Part shown: piece by piece, positions 32,620-45,331 of the stretch
Layout of the letters: the number at the start of each line of letters is the position of its first letter
Numbering within the stretch: position 1 is the first letter of the stretch
DNA from: Isoperla grammatica
Taxonomy: Eukaryota; Arthropoda; Insecta; Plecoptera; Perlodidae
Direction: 5' to 3'
Assembly: GCA_945910005.1 (NCBI GenBank)
Contig: OX246745.1
Location: 43,666,251-43,730,250, forward strand
DNA: 64,000 bases
Notes under the pieces: model-generated
What the model was told of the DNA's origin: nothing
The model's database searches: none
What the model saw: only the letters and a program-made list of their open reading frames with translations
Position numbers and translations under genes: made by a program

Positions 32620-34142
32620 ATGGATAACAAAGAACAAACAAGTAAAGAAATGCAATCTGATGATGACACACGCGATGAAACTGGCTCGGAAAGTGATTTG
32701 GAATCAAACGCAAGTAAGAGGGGTAACCCCTTTGAAACATTGTCTCTAATGAGTAGAACACCAACTAAGGGAAAGAGATCTCCTGAGGCTCAAGGACAGA
32801 AAAGAGATCCGCCCAGAAAGAGGGAGTCTAAAGAGGACAATAGGTATGTCGAAGCATACCGGAAAAAAGAAAGAGACTTTGTAAAGTACGCCAAAAGCTT
32901 GGACCGGCTTTCCCAGATGCACAGGGCAGGAATCCTTGAGTACATCACAGAATTGGGACACGATGCCAATGAGATGGGAAGGGAAAACGCTAGACTTACA
33001 GCTGAACTAGCAGTAAGAAGGGAGGTTGGTGAAGAGATCTCTAAAGTAATTGTGGAGCTCAAAGAAGCTAACAATTAGAGTCCAAGGAAGAAGTGCAAAG
33101 AAGCAAGGTGGAAAGGAGACAGGAAAGAGAGGCACTAGGTAAAATCGCAGAAGAGATGAAAAGATCTAGAAACGAATTTGAGTTTGCGCATGATGACCTT
33201 GAAAAGGCCATTGAAACTCTCACGAATGAGGACAAAAACAAAGAGGAGTTACTAGAAAGAATGCAGGTGGTCACAACCCAAGTGTCTCAGGCGTCAAAGA
33301 CTTATGCGGAGATAGCAAGTAAAGGTGGTCGGTCAGGTGACCTTGAATTTATACAACCAGCAGTACGAAGCAAGAAAGTGAACTCCAAAGTGGTCCTCAT
33401 TAAGGCCAACTCGGAGGAGGCAGAAAGCCTAACTAGTCCACAAATTAAGGAGATGGTGGAAAAGGACGTGTTCACGAAACTAAAAACGGTCAAGATCAAA
33501 AGACTGAGGACAATCCGAGAAAAAGGAGTTCTAGTAGAACTAGACTCTGAAGAGGACATTGAAAAGATAAGGGATAGTCAATTGCTTACGGAAAAAGGAC
33601 TTCATATGGAGGATCCAAAAAGGAGTAATCCTAAAATTATCATATACGACGTCGACAAGGACATGGACAATGATGAAATTCTTAAGAATCTGTATTATAA
33701 GAACTTGACACAGTATAGTACATCTACAGCGGACTACGAGAAGGACACTGAGATAAGATTCAGCATTAGAGACCGCAATGAGAATCTCAAAAATGTGGTT
33801 ATCCAAACGAGTCCACAAGTATACCATGATATTATAAGTAAAGAAAGGGTGTACCTCAAATACAGCTCACATAAGGTGCTAGAGTACTTGGCGGTGTCTA
33901 GGTGTTACGAGTGCCTGGGATATGGACATATCAGTAAGTCATGCCCAGCCACTGAGACAGTTTGTAGACACTGCGGGGAAGGAGGACACAATGAAAGAGA
34001 TTGTCAGAAAAAGAATCAGAAATCAGTCTGTATAAACTGCTGGACTAGGAATCTGAGAAGCGATCACTCTTACAAAGATAACAGATGCACGGAGTTTTTA
34101 AAAGCCAAAGAGAACCTCATAAATAGAACCAATTATGGATAG
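32620..34142 (+). pseudogene. R1-clade LINE ORF1 (gag-like, CCHC zinc knuckles), one frameshift
   Basis: ORF1 begins at MDNKEQTSKEMQSDD, is charged and coiled-coil-like (KKERDFVKYAKSLDRLSQM, then EMGRENARLTAELAVRRE), breaks near 33078 and continues in another frame from 33093 with more coiled coil (EEMKRSRNEFEFAHDDLEKA). The C-terminal third has CYECLGYGHISKSC, CRHCGEGGHNERDC and a third Cys-rich segment (VCINCWTRNLRSDH), the tandem zinc knuckles of R1/Jockey ORF1 proteins, which bind the element RNA. Its stop overlaps the ORF2 start (ATGGATAG). The frameshift makes this copy inactive. Confidence 0.85.
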
Positions 34143-37100
34143 TAATCGAGAGGCAAGTAAAGTAAGAGCCATACAGATCAACTGCCAGCGATCAATGGTC
34201 GTGATGACCCAAATTAGACAATATATGGAGAGCAATCTAATCGACTTGGCTTTCGTACAGGAGCCCTACACGTATAAGGATGAAGTGAAGGGTTTTGGCA
34301 TTGGCTACAGGATCATACAGAATAAAGAAAAAGGAATAGGGGCCGCATTGATAATTAGAAATAAGGATCTAACTGTGACAAAAATTAACAAGATGTGCAC
34401 CAGATATATGGCCACGGCTGAATTAGTGGGCCCAATGGGGACAATTATTGCAGCGTCGATGTACTGCCCACCAAACGATAGCGCAGTACTGCACGCAGCA
34501 GAGATGGAAAGGTTGATGGATTTTGGCAGCAATAAAAAGATCATCATTGCTGCAGATCTTTACGCCGCTTCTCCCCTCTGGTATAAGAAGCAAGACGACA
34601 AGGGTATAGTTTACGAAGAACTCTTTGCAGAAAGAAACTATGAAGTTGTTAACGAGGAGCATGAGTTGTATACCTTCTCCACATCAAACGGCGAATCGAA
34701 TATCGACGTGACAGTCATAGTCCCAGTTGTGCAGGGCACATAGTAAACTGGGATGTGGTTGATGATGCATCAACCTCAGATCATAGGGCGATCATCTTCG
34801 ATTACAGGGCTGCGGATGGGTCAGGTTTGAAGGAGAATGTTGAGGTCATCTGTAAAATTAACTTGAAAACGGCGAATTGGGAGAGATTTAGGGAGTTGCT
34901 GAGCCAGGAAGAAGAAAACGGGAACTTAAGGATTAAGGATGGGGAAAGTGCCGATGAGTGGGCTGATAAACTTACAAAGACGATACAAACTGTCAGCAAG
35001 TTGACGATGAAAAGGAAAATTACCAGAAATAGAGTGGTCCCTTGGTGAAGCAAAGATTCAGACAAGCTGAAGGTAGAAGCGAGGCGGTCTAGAAAGGAGT
35101 TACAACGATGCAAGAAGAGGGTAAACCATACGGAGGAGGAGTTGAAGTATTTCAGGATAAAAGAACAACAAGCACGAAGACGGTACATAAAAGAAATCCG
35201 GGATAGCAAGGCTCGATCTTGGAAGGAACTGGTTGCCACAGCAGGTAATCAGGACCCTTGGGGCATTATATATAAGATTGCCAGAAGTCGTCTGCGACAG
35301 GACGAGATATTCAGCACTATGATTGATAAGGATGGTCAAGAAACCGACGACTGGAGCTCATCAGTGGAGAAAGTCCTGGACAAGATGATACCAAGTGACA
35401 ACGAGCACGAAGAAACCTTAGAGCAGAGAACAATTAGAGACGAAAATGAGGAATACGTAGGCATCTCTCGTGATGAGGAAATCACTATGGAAGAAATAGA
35501 GTTAGCCATGCGGGCGGCCAAACCAGGAAAGGCTCCCGGGGAGGACAGCATAGAGGTCCTTACTATGATTCAAGCATGGAAGGCGATTCCTCGAACCTTC
35601 AAAGAGCTATTCAATCATTGCTGGAACACAGGACTTTTCCCCAAATGTTGGAAGAGAGGGGTACTAAAGATCATCAAGAAAAGTGAGGAACGACCAGATT
35701 TACGACCAGAGTCATATAGGCCTATATCCCTACTTTCTATGATAGGGAAAGCCTTCGAGCGTATCATTGTTGAAAGGCTGAACACGATTTATAACGACAG
35801 CGTCCTCATAGCTGCAAATCAATATGGATTCAAAAGAGGAGTGTCCACGGAAAATGCGATACACAAAATAGTTGATACGGTCAGGGACGCGGACACCAAA
35901 TACGTGATGGCCGTGTTCATCGATATAGCAGGGGCCTTTGACCACTTATGGTGGCCAAGCATTATGAGGAGGCTCCGGCTACTAAATGTGTCCAAAGAGA
36001 TGTACCAAATCATCAATAGTTATTTCAAGGATAGAGTAGCGTTGGTTAAGACAAAGTTTACGAAGACGAACAGAAAAATAGAGAGAGGGTGTCCCCAGGG
36101 GTCGATTCTGGGCCCAACCTTATGGAACCTCGTATTTGATGAGGATGCTACCGTCGAAGAAGAAGGAACGACCAAGATTTTTTATGCGGACAACAAAGTC
36201 GTGATCGTTAAGGCCAACTCACGAACCCAACTAGAGGTTATTGGAAACAGAACTCTGGAGAGATCTTCAAGATGGAACAGCATAAACAAGCTCACAGTGG
36301 CAGCTTCTAAGACGAAATGCATGATGCTTAAGGGCAAGTTTTCAAGAACGAGACGACCAAGAATTTTTATCGATGGACAAAAACTCGGATTTGTGGAGGA
36401 ATACAAATATCTGGGGTTAATACTAGACACTAACCTGAATTACTACCCACATCTCATATATGTCAGAGATAAAATCACTAAGTGCTTCTGCAAGATGAAA
36501 AGAATCGCGAAGAGAAGTTGGGGTCTGACACAGAAAACAATGATAACTTTATATGACTCGGTAGCTCTTCCGATAATCACCTATGGGGCTTCCATATGGA
36601 TGGATAAGTGCGAACAAGTGAGGTTCAGAAGGACCCTAAATACAATCCAACGTCACTTACTACTGCAAACCACTCGAGCATGCCGAACGGTATCAACTCC
36701 GGCTCTACAAGTGCTGGCGGGGAGAATGCCTCTCAGCATGGAAGTCATGGTAGCTGGTTTTCGATACTACGTCAAGAACAACATCACCAAAGAACTGGAA
36801 GGTATGAGTAACCGAACAACAGACAGAACAGGCAGGGAACGAAGGACTTATGGCAGGACCGAAATGAGAAGAATACGCGAGGATTACTTAGACAGATGGA
36901 ACACGATTTGAGAACAAGAAGAGAGGGGGCCATCACCAGGAAATTCATCCCCACCATCGAAGAGCGTTTGGAATGGGAGGGATGGTTCTACCCAAGCTTG
37001 GAGGTTACATTCTTACTGACGGGGCATGGCCCGATCAGAGCCAACTTGAAGAGGCTAGGCCTTGAATATCAGGACGTATGCCGTTGTGGTGAAGTCGAGG

Positions 37101-37405
37101 ACCTCTGGCACATTTTACTTTACTGCGAGTGCTATTCGAACCTGAGGCAGGAAATCCTTGATCCAATAAGGGTGGCCGATGCCAGACGACATGGCGATCT
37201 AGGGATCTTCCTAGTAAATGAACTCACCTTTAAGCAGCTGGAGAGATATGCGAAGAGCACTTTTAAAAGAAGACAGGACGAACTTGCAGAAGATATTGAA
37301 GAAGGGGCGGATGAGGAAGGTGGATACACGGAGATTTATAATACTACAAGAACAAGCGGAAGAAACAATCGACCAGGGGAAAGAAGAACTCAGCACGAGA
37401 ATTAG
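34135..37405 (+). pseudogene. R1-clade LINE ORF2 (endonuclease-RT), multiply broken
   Basis: Order: APE-type endonuclease (AIQINCQRSMVVMTQIRQYM, FVQEPYTYKDE, SNIDVTV), reverse transcriptase (GKAPGEDSI, YRPISLLSMIGKAFERIIVE, QYGFKRGVSTENAI, GCPQGSILGPTLWN), and a C-terminal region with CRCGEVEDLWHILLYC. Breaks: a frameshift near 34740, in-frame TGA at 35046-35048 (a Trp codon in this family), and a frameshift at about 36896-36911. Two key sites are changed: the endonuclease D-x-N reads ADLYA (Asn to Tyr) and the RT FADD box reads YADN (second Asp to Asn). The element is dead. R1-clade LINEs often insert in 28S rDNA; I saw no rDNA next to this one. Confidence 0.9.
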
Positions 37406-38445
37406 CAGGAGGAAAAAGGAAAAAGAACAGTGGGAGACAGGAACCAGAGAACAGGAACCTCGAGACGAACAAATGGAGGGAGTAAGGGGTCTTGACTCAC
37501 AACAGAAGCGCGATCTACGAATAAACAACGGAAGAAGAAGTAGAAAGAAGAAAGAAGAATCCCAGAGACAGACCACAAGAAGACGACTACGAGACCGGCA
37601 AGGAACTACGGGACGAGTATGGAAGAAGAGGAAAAGAGGATGACAGAAGATACTCTGCGACGGACATCTAATAACAGAAGGATCTCTGCAAGGACCCACA
37701 GGAGGAGATCAAAGAAGAAAGCAATAGGTGAAGAAGAAGGAAGAAGAGACATCGAGGCGGATTGCCAGAGAACAGGAACTTCGAGACGAATAAATGGAGG
37801 GAGTAAGGGGTGTTGACTCTCAACAGAAGTGCGATCTACGAATAAACAGTGGAAGAAGAAGAAGAAAGAAGAATCCCAGAGACAAACCACAAGAAGACGA
37901 CTAAGAGACCGGCAAGGAACTTCGGGACGAACATGGAAGAAGAGGATAAGAGGATGACAGAGGATACGCTGGGACGGACATCTAATAAGAGAAGGATCTC
38001 TGCAAGGACCCATTGTAGGAGATCAAAGAAGAAAGCAATAGGAGAAGAAGAAGAAAGAAGAAACCACGACTCGGACCCAGGGAAGAATATCGGGAAAGGA
38101 CAAGAAGAAGGAAGAAGAGACATCGAGGCGAATTCTGAAAGGAGGGACGTCAAATGAAAACAACACAGGAGAAACGGCAAGAAATAGGAGAAGATGAAGA
38201 GAGAAGAAACCAAAGGATGGACCAACATTTAACGTGATCAGCGACGACCTTCAAGATCAACATGGAGGGGGGAGGAGAAGTTGAAGATGGAAGATACGAA
38301 GATGCGAGGGTACGGACCTTGAAGAAGAAAAGGGTTTTTTCAGCGGGGACTCACAAGAGGAGAACGATGGAGGAAGCTACAAGAGAAGAAGAAGAAAGAA
38401 GTAACCCAGTGACGGACCCAGGGATGTAGTTCGAGCAGTGGTTAA

Positions 38446-39789
38446 TTTGTAAGGAAAAAGGTGGGTATACGCATCATAGTTTCATGTTACAGTGTGCTCG
38501 TGATAAAAATTGATGTCTCGGTGGGAAATTGCCCCCCCTCGCGCTTACCAATTCGGCTTCTGGGCTCGTAATCTGGAATTGGATTTGGAGTTTTCGGTTG
38601 GATTTAATACAATTTTACTCGTCTTCAAAAGCCAATCGTTATTTTAATTTTCCTGTAAGTTTTCCATTAAATGATTAAAATCAGATACATATATTATAAA
38701 ATATCAGTTATTGAAGTAGTTATACAGTAATTTTATTTGTCAACTGGAAACAATTCATTTCCAAGAGGAACAACCTAACAATAGCAGAAATGTTTATCCG
38801 TTGTATTTATTTTTATGACAAGATATCACCTCAAAACGCGTTTCAGACCAGCTGGGCGGACTGCAAAAAAAATACAGGCCGGGCAAACTTTTGGTCAGGC
38901 CATGGACGGGGGGGGTTGGGAGGCTGTGGCCCCCAAACAAACAGCGCCGCAGGCAATTTTTTTTAAATCAGGTTTTTAGAAGGCATTTGGTGCGTTTTAG
39001 AAAAAACATAGCAGGCTGAATGCACTACCAAAATACTGAAGTTTTCGTCGGTTAAAAGTAGAAAAACACCAGCAAGAAGATTGATGAGAATGAGATCAAG
39101 TTACACCGAAATCCAACGACTCTACAATGTAATTTAAACCAATTGCAATATCGTGAAGGAAGAGGTAGGAGGGACTCTGGAAATTTCAATTTCAATGCGC
39201 GGCAACTTACCGCTGGCGCCAGGTAGTTTATGCCTGTTCCAGTCGGACCAGTCCAAATTTGGGCCAAAACAGGCAGGCCACAGGGCATTTGCCCGGTTGC
39301 CCGGCGGGCCTGTCCGCCCCTGCCTGAGACCAGCAAACATAATGCAGAGCCAAATTTTTATTTTTAACAGGATACCCCTTTATCGAACGTATATCCACAA
39401 ACAGAGAAATGCTGTATCAATCAAACATGTAAATCATATTTTACGGATCGTGCCATTTCCCTCACAGCAGCGAGAGCGACTGTACCGCCTTCGCGTTGCT
39501 AACCCTTACTGGCTGGTTGACGAGGAACCTGCAGCCAATAACAATAGGAGATGATTCTATTAATTTTATAAAGTACGGAAGTTGGTTTAAAAAAAAACGT
39601 AAAACTAAGAGTTTTATTTAGAGTTATAGATATAAACAAGTAAATTTGAAATATGAGCATGTGAGGGTAAAATAACCAATCAAAATTATTTTGGTTTTTT
39701 ATATATGTTAGCCAAAATTTGAGTGTTGCGTACCTAATAATTCATGAAAAAAGGTGGGTATACTGCGTATACCCGCGCTCCATTACAAA
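38446..39789. mobile_element. TTAA-flanked DNA transposon derivative
   Basis: TTAA lies on both sides (38442-38445 and 39790-39793). The ends are TTTGTAAGGAAAAAGGTGGG and, inverted, TTTGTAATGGAGCGCGGGTA; GGGTATACGCA follows in both. TTAA targets are used by piggyBac and Kolobok elements; which of these applies is unresolved. The interior has no transposase; a GC-rich inset around 38830-39330 may be another inserted repeat. Confidence 0.7.
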
Positions 39790-40071
39790 TTAAGTACTGA
39801 GTTTGAGTGAAGGGAAGAAGAAGGAAGGAGAATAAATCGAGGCGGACCCACTAAGAAAGAACGTCCAAGGATTCGAGGAGAAGGGGCATGAAATTGCAAG
39901 AGAAGAATGCCGTGGGAAGGAAGGAGTCGACCAAAGAAAGAAGAGACCCCGAAACGAATCCAGGGAAGAAGGTGGAGAAAGGGAAAGAAGATGGAAGGCG
40001 AATTATCGAGGCTAACCCGGAAAGGATGGAAGTTCAATGAGTTAAGAAGAAGGAGCATGGATCCGCAAGGG

Positions 40072-41851
40072 CAGGCCCGGCTTAAGGGTAAAATCTCGTG
40101 TATGCGGGAAGTGAAAATGCCACCTATAATATGATATATTTCCTCTGGCAATAGCATGTTGATAACCACCTATTTTAAAGATGAGATAACAAGAAACTTC
40201 AAAAGGCTTTTGTATTATTTTGCTAAGGAAACCTGCTCGGGGATAATTCATGCCCTAATTGTGAGGAATAACTAGATAGAATGGACACGGGAAGTTTGAG
40301 CGGACTCATCCCTTAGCATCCACCCTAACGATGGTAGAAAATATTGGCTAAACTTGATTATGATTCCCAGTGGTGGGTATTGAACCAGCGATCTCCTGAA
40401 CCAGTTTCGCGCGTTACACATTTATGTATGAAAAATTTGGTGCGAAGGAAGCAGGTAAAATAAATGAGTAATTCCACTCCAGCTGATGTTAAAATGTTTT
40501 ATTTTATTAAAACCAATTTTTTTGATTTAAATTAACTAATGTGAAATGAGTAATTATCAACGTAAGCTTAAAAGTATAAGGCATCCCAACTCAAACAATT
40601 AACAACCATGCATGTGCAACTATTTATGTGTCATCAGCAAGTTATTTTGTGAACTACTTGAAGGGGTTGGTCTGCTTTACCAACTGGTTGTGTTATTTTA
40701 ATATTTTACTTGGCAAGCACAATTAGTATTATGCTCCTTTAGAAGAAGTTATTGAATTCTGTGTAATATATTTTTAAAAAACTAACAAATATATAGGTAC
40801 GTAATAATAATATTTAAGACGTAATTATGCCAGGCTATAGTTTGGATTGATACACGTTACATAATTTGTATTTGTATAATATGCCTACAAAACACCTCTA
40901 AAACATAATTATACTGTCTAAAATTACCTTATGCAGCTTGTACAACTTTACAAGAAAAATGTGATTTTCCGATAAATGTTATGAAAGCTACTGAGGCGTG
41001 CCCTGCTTTCTAAAAGACGTAGCAAGGCAATAGGCACCATTCTGGCCCGCCCTCCCCGAGTACACCCCTCACCTATATCACGAGTATTCAGGAGGCCGTC
41101 ATCCCGAATGTCTGCCATCTCCGTCCCGTCATCCTCGCCCTCGAGATCGTGCTCCGCGTCGGCGTCAACGTGAGACTCATGTTTGTCGGCGCCCCCTCAT
41201 CCCCACCAACGATCAAACATTTTGACATTGTACTCTTTAAAATAAGAGCTTCTTCTGCCCGAGCTTTCTTTTTTTTGCCGTCTGCCATCCCGAAGGTTTT
41301 TTACGTTTTCTATCCATTTATGCACTTCTTGAATTGAAGAAAAACACATCCTACTCGAGCAAAGAAACAACTGATACTAACAGAATGCAATAGTGATGAC
41401 TGATTAGCACAGGTTGCGGGTCTTGGAAACACATGTATGTCGCCTATACATGTAGGTACAAATTTGCCGCCTGTTAGTTTCGGAATATTTCGCCACTTAA
41501 TTTTTTTTTTAACAGCACCTGCACCTCATGGAACATATCAACCCTTCAATATAGCGAAGGATGAATGGAGAATGTTGGGTAAAGCCGTCGTATTTGAAAA
41601 AAGTCACGTACTTCGTTAATAGCCTCATTGGACCAAACCACTGTCTCCAAGCCTCCAAGGTGTATATAAGGGATGTTGTACAATAAAACTTGTAATAAGT
41701 TATTGGCACGCTCTTTGCTAAAACCCGTCATGTATAATGTGTTATTACCTAGTAACTAAAATGTTCTAGGCACTACTCCGAAGTGCCGCCTATGCAATTG
41801 TGCCGCCGTACGCGGTCGCGTACGTCGCTTACGCCTATAAAGCCGGCCCTT
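40072..41851. mobile_element. hAT deletion derivative with 8-bp TSD
   Basis: The 8-bp target duplication CGCAAGGG is at 40064-40071 and 41852-41859. Ends are CAGGCCCGGCTTAAGG and, inverted, AAGGGCCGGCTTTATAGG. On the minus strand from ATG 41315-41317 a short frame MDRKRKKPSGWQTAKKRKL resembles the basic start of ZMYM/TTF-type hAT proteins, then degenerates, so this is a remnant of an autonomous hAT. Confidence 0.75.
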
Positions 41852-42289
41852 CGCAAGGGTATGTGCGCCGTGGGAAGGAGTCGATCAAAGAACGAGAAGC
41901 TAGAAGAAGAATGAGGAACACCTAAGAAGAGAGAAAATGAGTGAGCAAGAAAGGAAAGAAGACGTACCCACCGAAGAGGAAAAAAAAGAAGAGAATACCT
42001 ATAGGCGGGATATACACCCATTGTGACGGGTTCCCAGGCCTGAAGTTTATTGTAAACCATAATTGTAAAATTGTAAACTGTAGAGATGTACGAACATATA
42101 TAAGCTACGGCTTAGGAGATGTTCTGTATGATGTGTTATTGAATGAAAAAAAAAAAAAAAAAAAAATGAATGTTCGATACCGGTCACAGGCAAATGGCAA
42201 TCCTGAATGAAGTTTTTCCCGAGGATTAACTCGGTCACAAATAAAATGTTGGGATTTAGTTCGGGAGCCACCCTTGAAAAATGTTGATA

Positions 42290-45200
42290 TTTCGGGGTGT
42301 TAGCTGCACCCCTGTTGAGGCAGAAATTGCAATACATCATTAGATAGATAAAAGTAATGTGCATATCAAGGCACCGTGCCTTTTTTGCCTCAGTGGTGCA
42401 AACGGAAAATAATCGTATCTAAGTGACGGCACTTGCACGAATTAATGGGCATGCACGGATACGAATGTCGGGTACCATTACCCTTTTATCATAATCAATA
42501 TTATATGTGTTATATATCAAATGAAAGCTATTGAAACACACAATACAACTGTATAACATTCAAGAAGTTACATTATATACCGTGTCATAAAATGTAATCA
42601 ACATCCGGAAATTTGTCTTTTTCAATTAGGTAATATCTTATAAGTTTTGTTATGGTACTAAACAAATCGAAATCTTAATATACGAAGCATTGATAATAAC
42701 GACCATTTAGTTATTAAAAAGTTATGGCTCTTGCATTTTGTTTGTATTTATGAAATTACGCCAGTAATGAGTAGTTTTCCACGGCAATCTGTAGCTTATC
42801 CGCAAAGATGGATACGTTTTTGATCTCTTATAATTTGATCAATATGAGAATTTTCTTTAATAAAAGTTCAGTACGTAATACATATCAGTAGATTACATGG
42901 TTTTCAACAGTGAAATGCTTGTCTTTTATTATAATTCGGGAATTATGAATTTTTTTATCGTGATAAAAAGACTTTTTTTAACGATCACACATTTCTCAGT
43001 AAAATAGTAGAAACAACGATGCCTTCATAGAAGTAAAAATCAAACAAGAATGATTTCACATTCACATTTAATACACATCCACAATTTGTTTTATCAATAT
43101 GTGTATAACTTACGAGATAAAAATTGGTTTGTGAGATGATGTAGTACAAAATGACATAGTTTCTCGTCTCCAGAAGTTGTGAGGCTCGCTAACTAGCCCC
43201 TAAACGCAGTAGGATATCGGCGGGGGGAGACAGGGTGTAAAGCGGCATGCCAAGGTTGAATAGACTGAATGGGACGGTTGTTGTGACGGAGCGGAAGGTG
43301 GTCGTAAATGAAAATAAAACGATAAAACGATAAACCTTTGCACTTCCACTTGTAATTGATTGTGAGTTTCCACAATTATTTACAAATCTTTCATATATAA
43401 TAATTAAAAATAATCAATGACACATACGAATAATAATAAAAGCAGTATCAATGACAAATAATAATACTTCTTATAGCTTATAGTGAAACAATGTAGGCAA
43501 AAATGTATGGAAGCGAGAGAAGGGAGCGTTTTCAGTCTATACTTATGACAGTTCTTTTGTTTTTGTTTGTTATATTTTTATCGCGATAGCGGTCGAACGG
43601 AGAGAAATTTTGAGCATCACAAGCTTCTATGTGGATCATTAGTTTTGAGGAAAAATCGTCGAAAAAATAATGCCATTTGAAATGGTTGCACGAAGTTTGT
43701 TTCTCCGACAGTCTTATTGAAACAATGTCGTTACATCCTTGGAATGAATCAACTAACGATTCTACAGTGCTAGATAATGGCTTAGTTAACTTTTCACACG
43801 TCTCATTTTGGCAAAAAACACACCTTTCGTAGTCAATTGACCTTTTAAAACGTTTTTGGGGAGGCTTTATCTTCAAAGGACTAGTTTCTTCCATAAATCA
43901 GTATAAAACACTCGGTAAAACATGAACATAAATCAAAAGCATTCACCTACACGTTTATGTGCACCAATACACTATGACATGCACTACACTATGGTCACTA
44001 TGAAAACAATACTTTTAACTATATATACCAACAGAAACACAATACAAACGTAGACATAAATTAAAATGTAATATTTTATAAATTATAATATGATGCAAAA
44101 CTCGATAAAGATAACGAAATACTGTGCGGGACCAACAACACAATGTGACAACTCCCGTCAGTGTCTTGTCACACATTGAAAGCACCGACTTGAAAAACTA
44201 GCAGAACAAATCTTTTAGCATAGATTATAAAGAGTGAGTAATCTTTGCTTTTAGCAGATGGGGCTATTAGGCCTATTCATGTTTTATTTATACAACCTTG
44301 TTTATTGGTCCCAGATGGGTTGTCAATACAAGGAAGGTTGAGGCCCTTTTGTCAATCGCCACCGAATGGGACGGGGCTATCCTTACGAGAACTAAAGAGC
44401 GAGTCTTCCAATTTCCGCGCTCAAAACAAAAATCTCGATGCTTGAAAAATAGCAGTAGTGGAAATACGCATCGTCGGATAAGAAGACGAAAAACTCGAAA
44501 ACAAAAATAGATATTGCCAATTGGTAACTTCAATAGAAATCACAATTTAATGTTCATTAATTTGATAATAATATTTGTGTACATTTAAGTAATTATATTG
44601 AGGTTAGGGCTGGACGAAGTCGCAAAATCTAAAGAAAACGTAAATTCAAAATACTATAATATTCTTTGTTTACTAAACAAAAATACAAAAATCCATAACT
44701 GACTGTTCCTAACATACAATTTAGTATTAGGTCCATTTTAAAGTACATTTTGCACCAAATAAAAATTACTGTGACCTTGCATGGATAAAAACAAACTTTC
44801 ATGGTTTCCGTAAGACGGTCACGTGGTTCACTATTATTGTTTATTGTGGGCGTAATAATAATAATACATAAAAATGACAAGAGACAATATCTAAAGCTTA
44901 CACTATGATGCATCGTATAAGTTATTAGTTGCAGTGTTTTTTTCATTTCTACTATTGTAAAAAAAACTGATAAAATAAGCTTCCTTCGAAGTAGATTAAT
45001 TTCGTAATTAATTCACGATTTGTGTTTAGTTACATCCATTTGATGAACTTTCATTGCATATATTATGAACAAGCGCTTTAAGATCTTTCATTTGATATAT
45101 TACACGTTGTCGTATCATAGTAAATAGTGATGATACACGACTATATTCAATCATATGCGTGCGATTACAATAGCAAAAATTATGAATTTCAAATTAAATT

Positions 45201-45331
45201 ATTCGGCGTTTGCACCACTGAGGCAAAAAAGGCACGGTGACTTGAGATGCACATTTACTTCGTCTAACTCATGGCATATTGCATTTTCTGTCTCAAAAGG
45301 GGTGCAGCAGTGCAAAACATATTTCTGGGGT
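42290..45331. mobile_element. element with long inverted ends, family unknown
   Basis: Arms 42290-42414 and 45206-45331 are reverse complements with about 75-90% match by eye; the best part is CACCGTGCCTTTTTTGCCTC then AGTGGTGCAAACG. Outside and inside the arms the similarity fades. The interior is AT-rich with one short protein-like frame at 43532-43894. I could not find a target duplication. Confidence 0.65.
43532..43894 (-). CDS. hypothetical zinc-binding N-terminal fragment of a transposon protein
   Basis: The 120-codon frame starts MEETSPLKIKPPQKRFKRSI, then DYERCVFCQNETCEKLTKPL and STVESLVDSFQGCNDIVSIR. The CVFCQNETCEKL pattern resembles the Cys-pair start of a large family of transposon-associated proteins, of which a decayed member lies at 62543-64000. 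The C-terminal part overlaps a sequence block (GATAGCGGTCGAAC) also found in the family 2 Helentrons. It is short and may be a fragment. No function assigned. Confidence 0.4.
   Translation of the reverse strand: MEETSPLKIKPPQKRFKRSIDYERCVFCQNETCEKLTKPLSSTVESLVDSFQGCNDIVSIRLSEKQTSCNHFKWHYFFDDFSSKLMIHIEACDAQNFSPFDRYRDKNITNKNKRTVISID

Larger units (their letters stand above)
37406..42166 (+). other. LINE 3' UTR, purine-rich, with two nested insertions
   Basis: After the ORF2 stop comes a GA-rich stretch with tandem duplication: a block of about 313 bp (GAAGAGGANAAGAGGATGAC to GGATCTCTGCAAGGACCCA) occurs at 37620 and 37932. The UTR is resumed at 39794-40071 and 41852-42146, each joined by a target duplication, and ends in about 20 A at 42147-42166. 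That places the LINE 3' end and shows both inserts are younger than the LINE. Open frames here are compositional. Confidence 0.75.

Noticed and set aside
32507..36430. Minus-strand frames across the R1 LINE
   Set aside because: They are shadows of the plus-strand coding sequence, rich in Ser and Leu, without family resemblance.
37211..38228. Several overlapping frames rich in Arg/Glu/Lys or Ser/Leu/Phe
   Set aside because: They reflect the GA-rich LINE 3' UTR read in various frames; they resemble no domain and overlap each other.
39052..39340. Collagen-like frame GRGGQARRATGQMPCGLPV in the TTAA element
   Set aside because: It comes from a GC-rich inset with no homologue that I can see, and its opposite frame is equally open.
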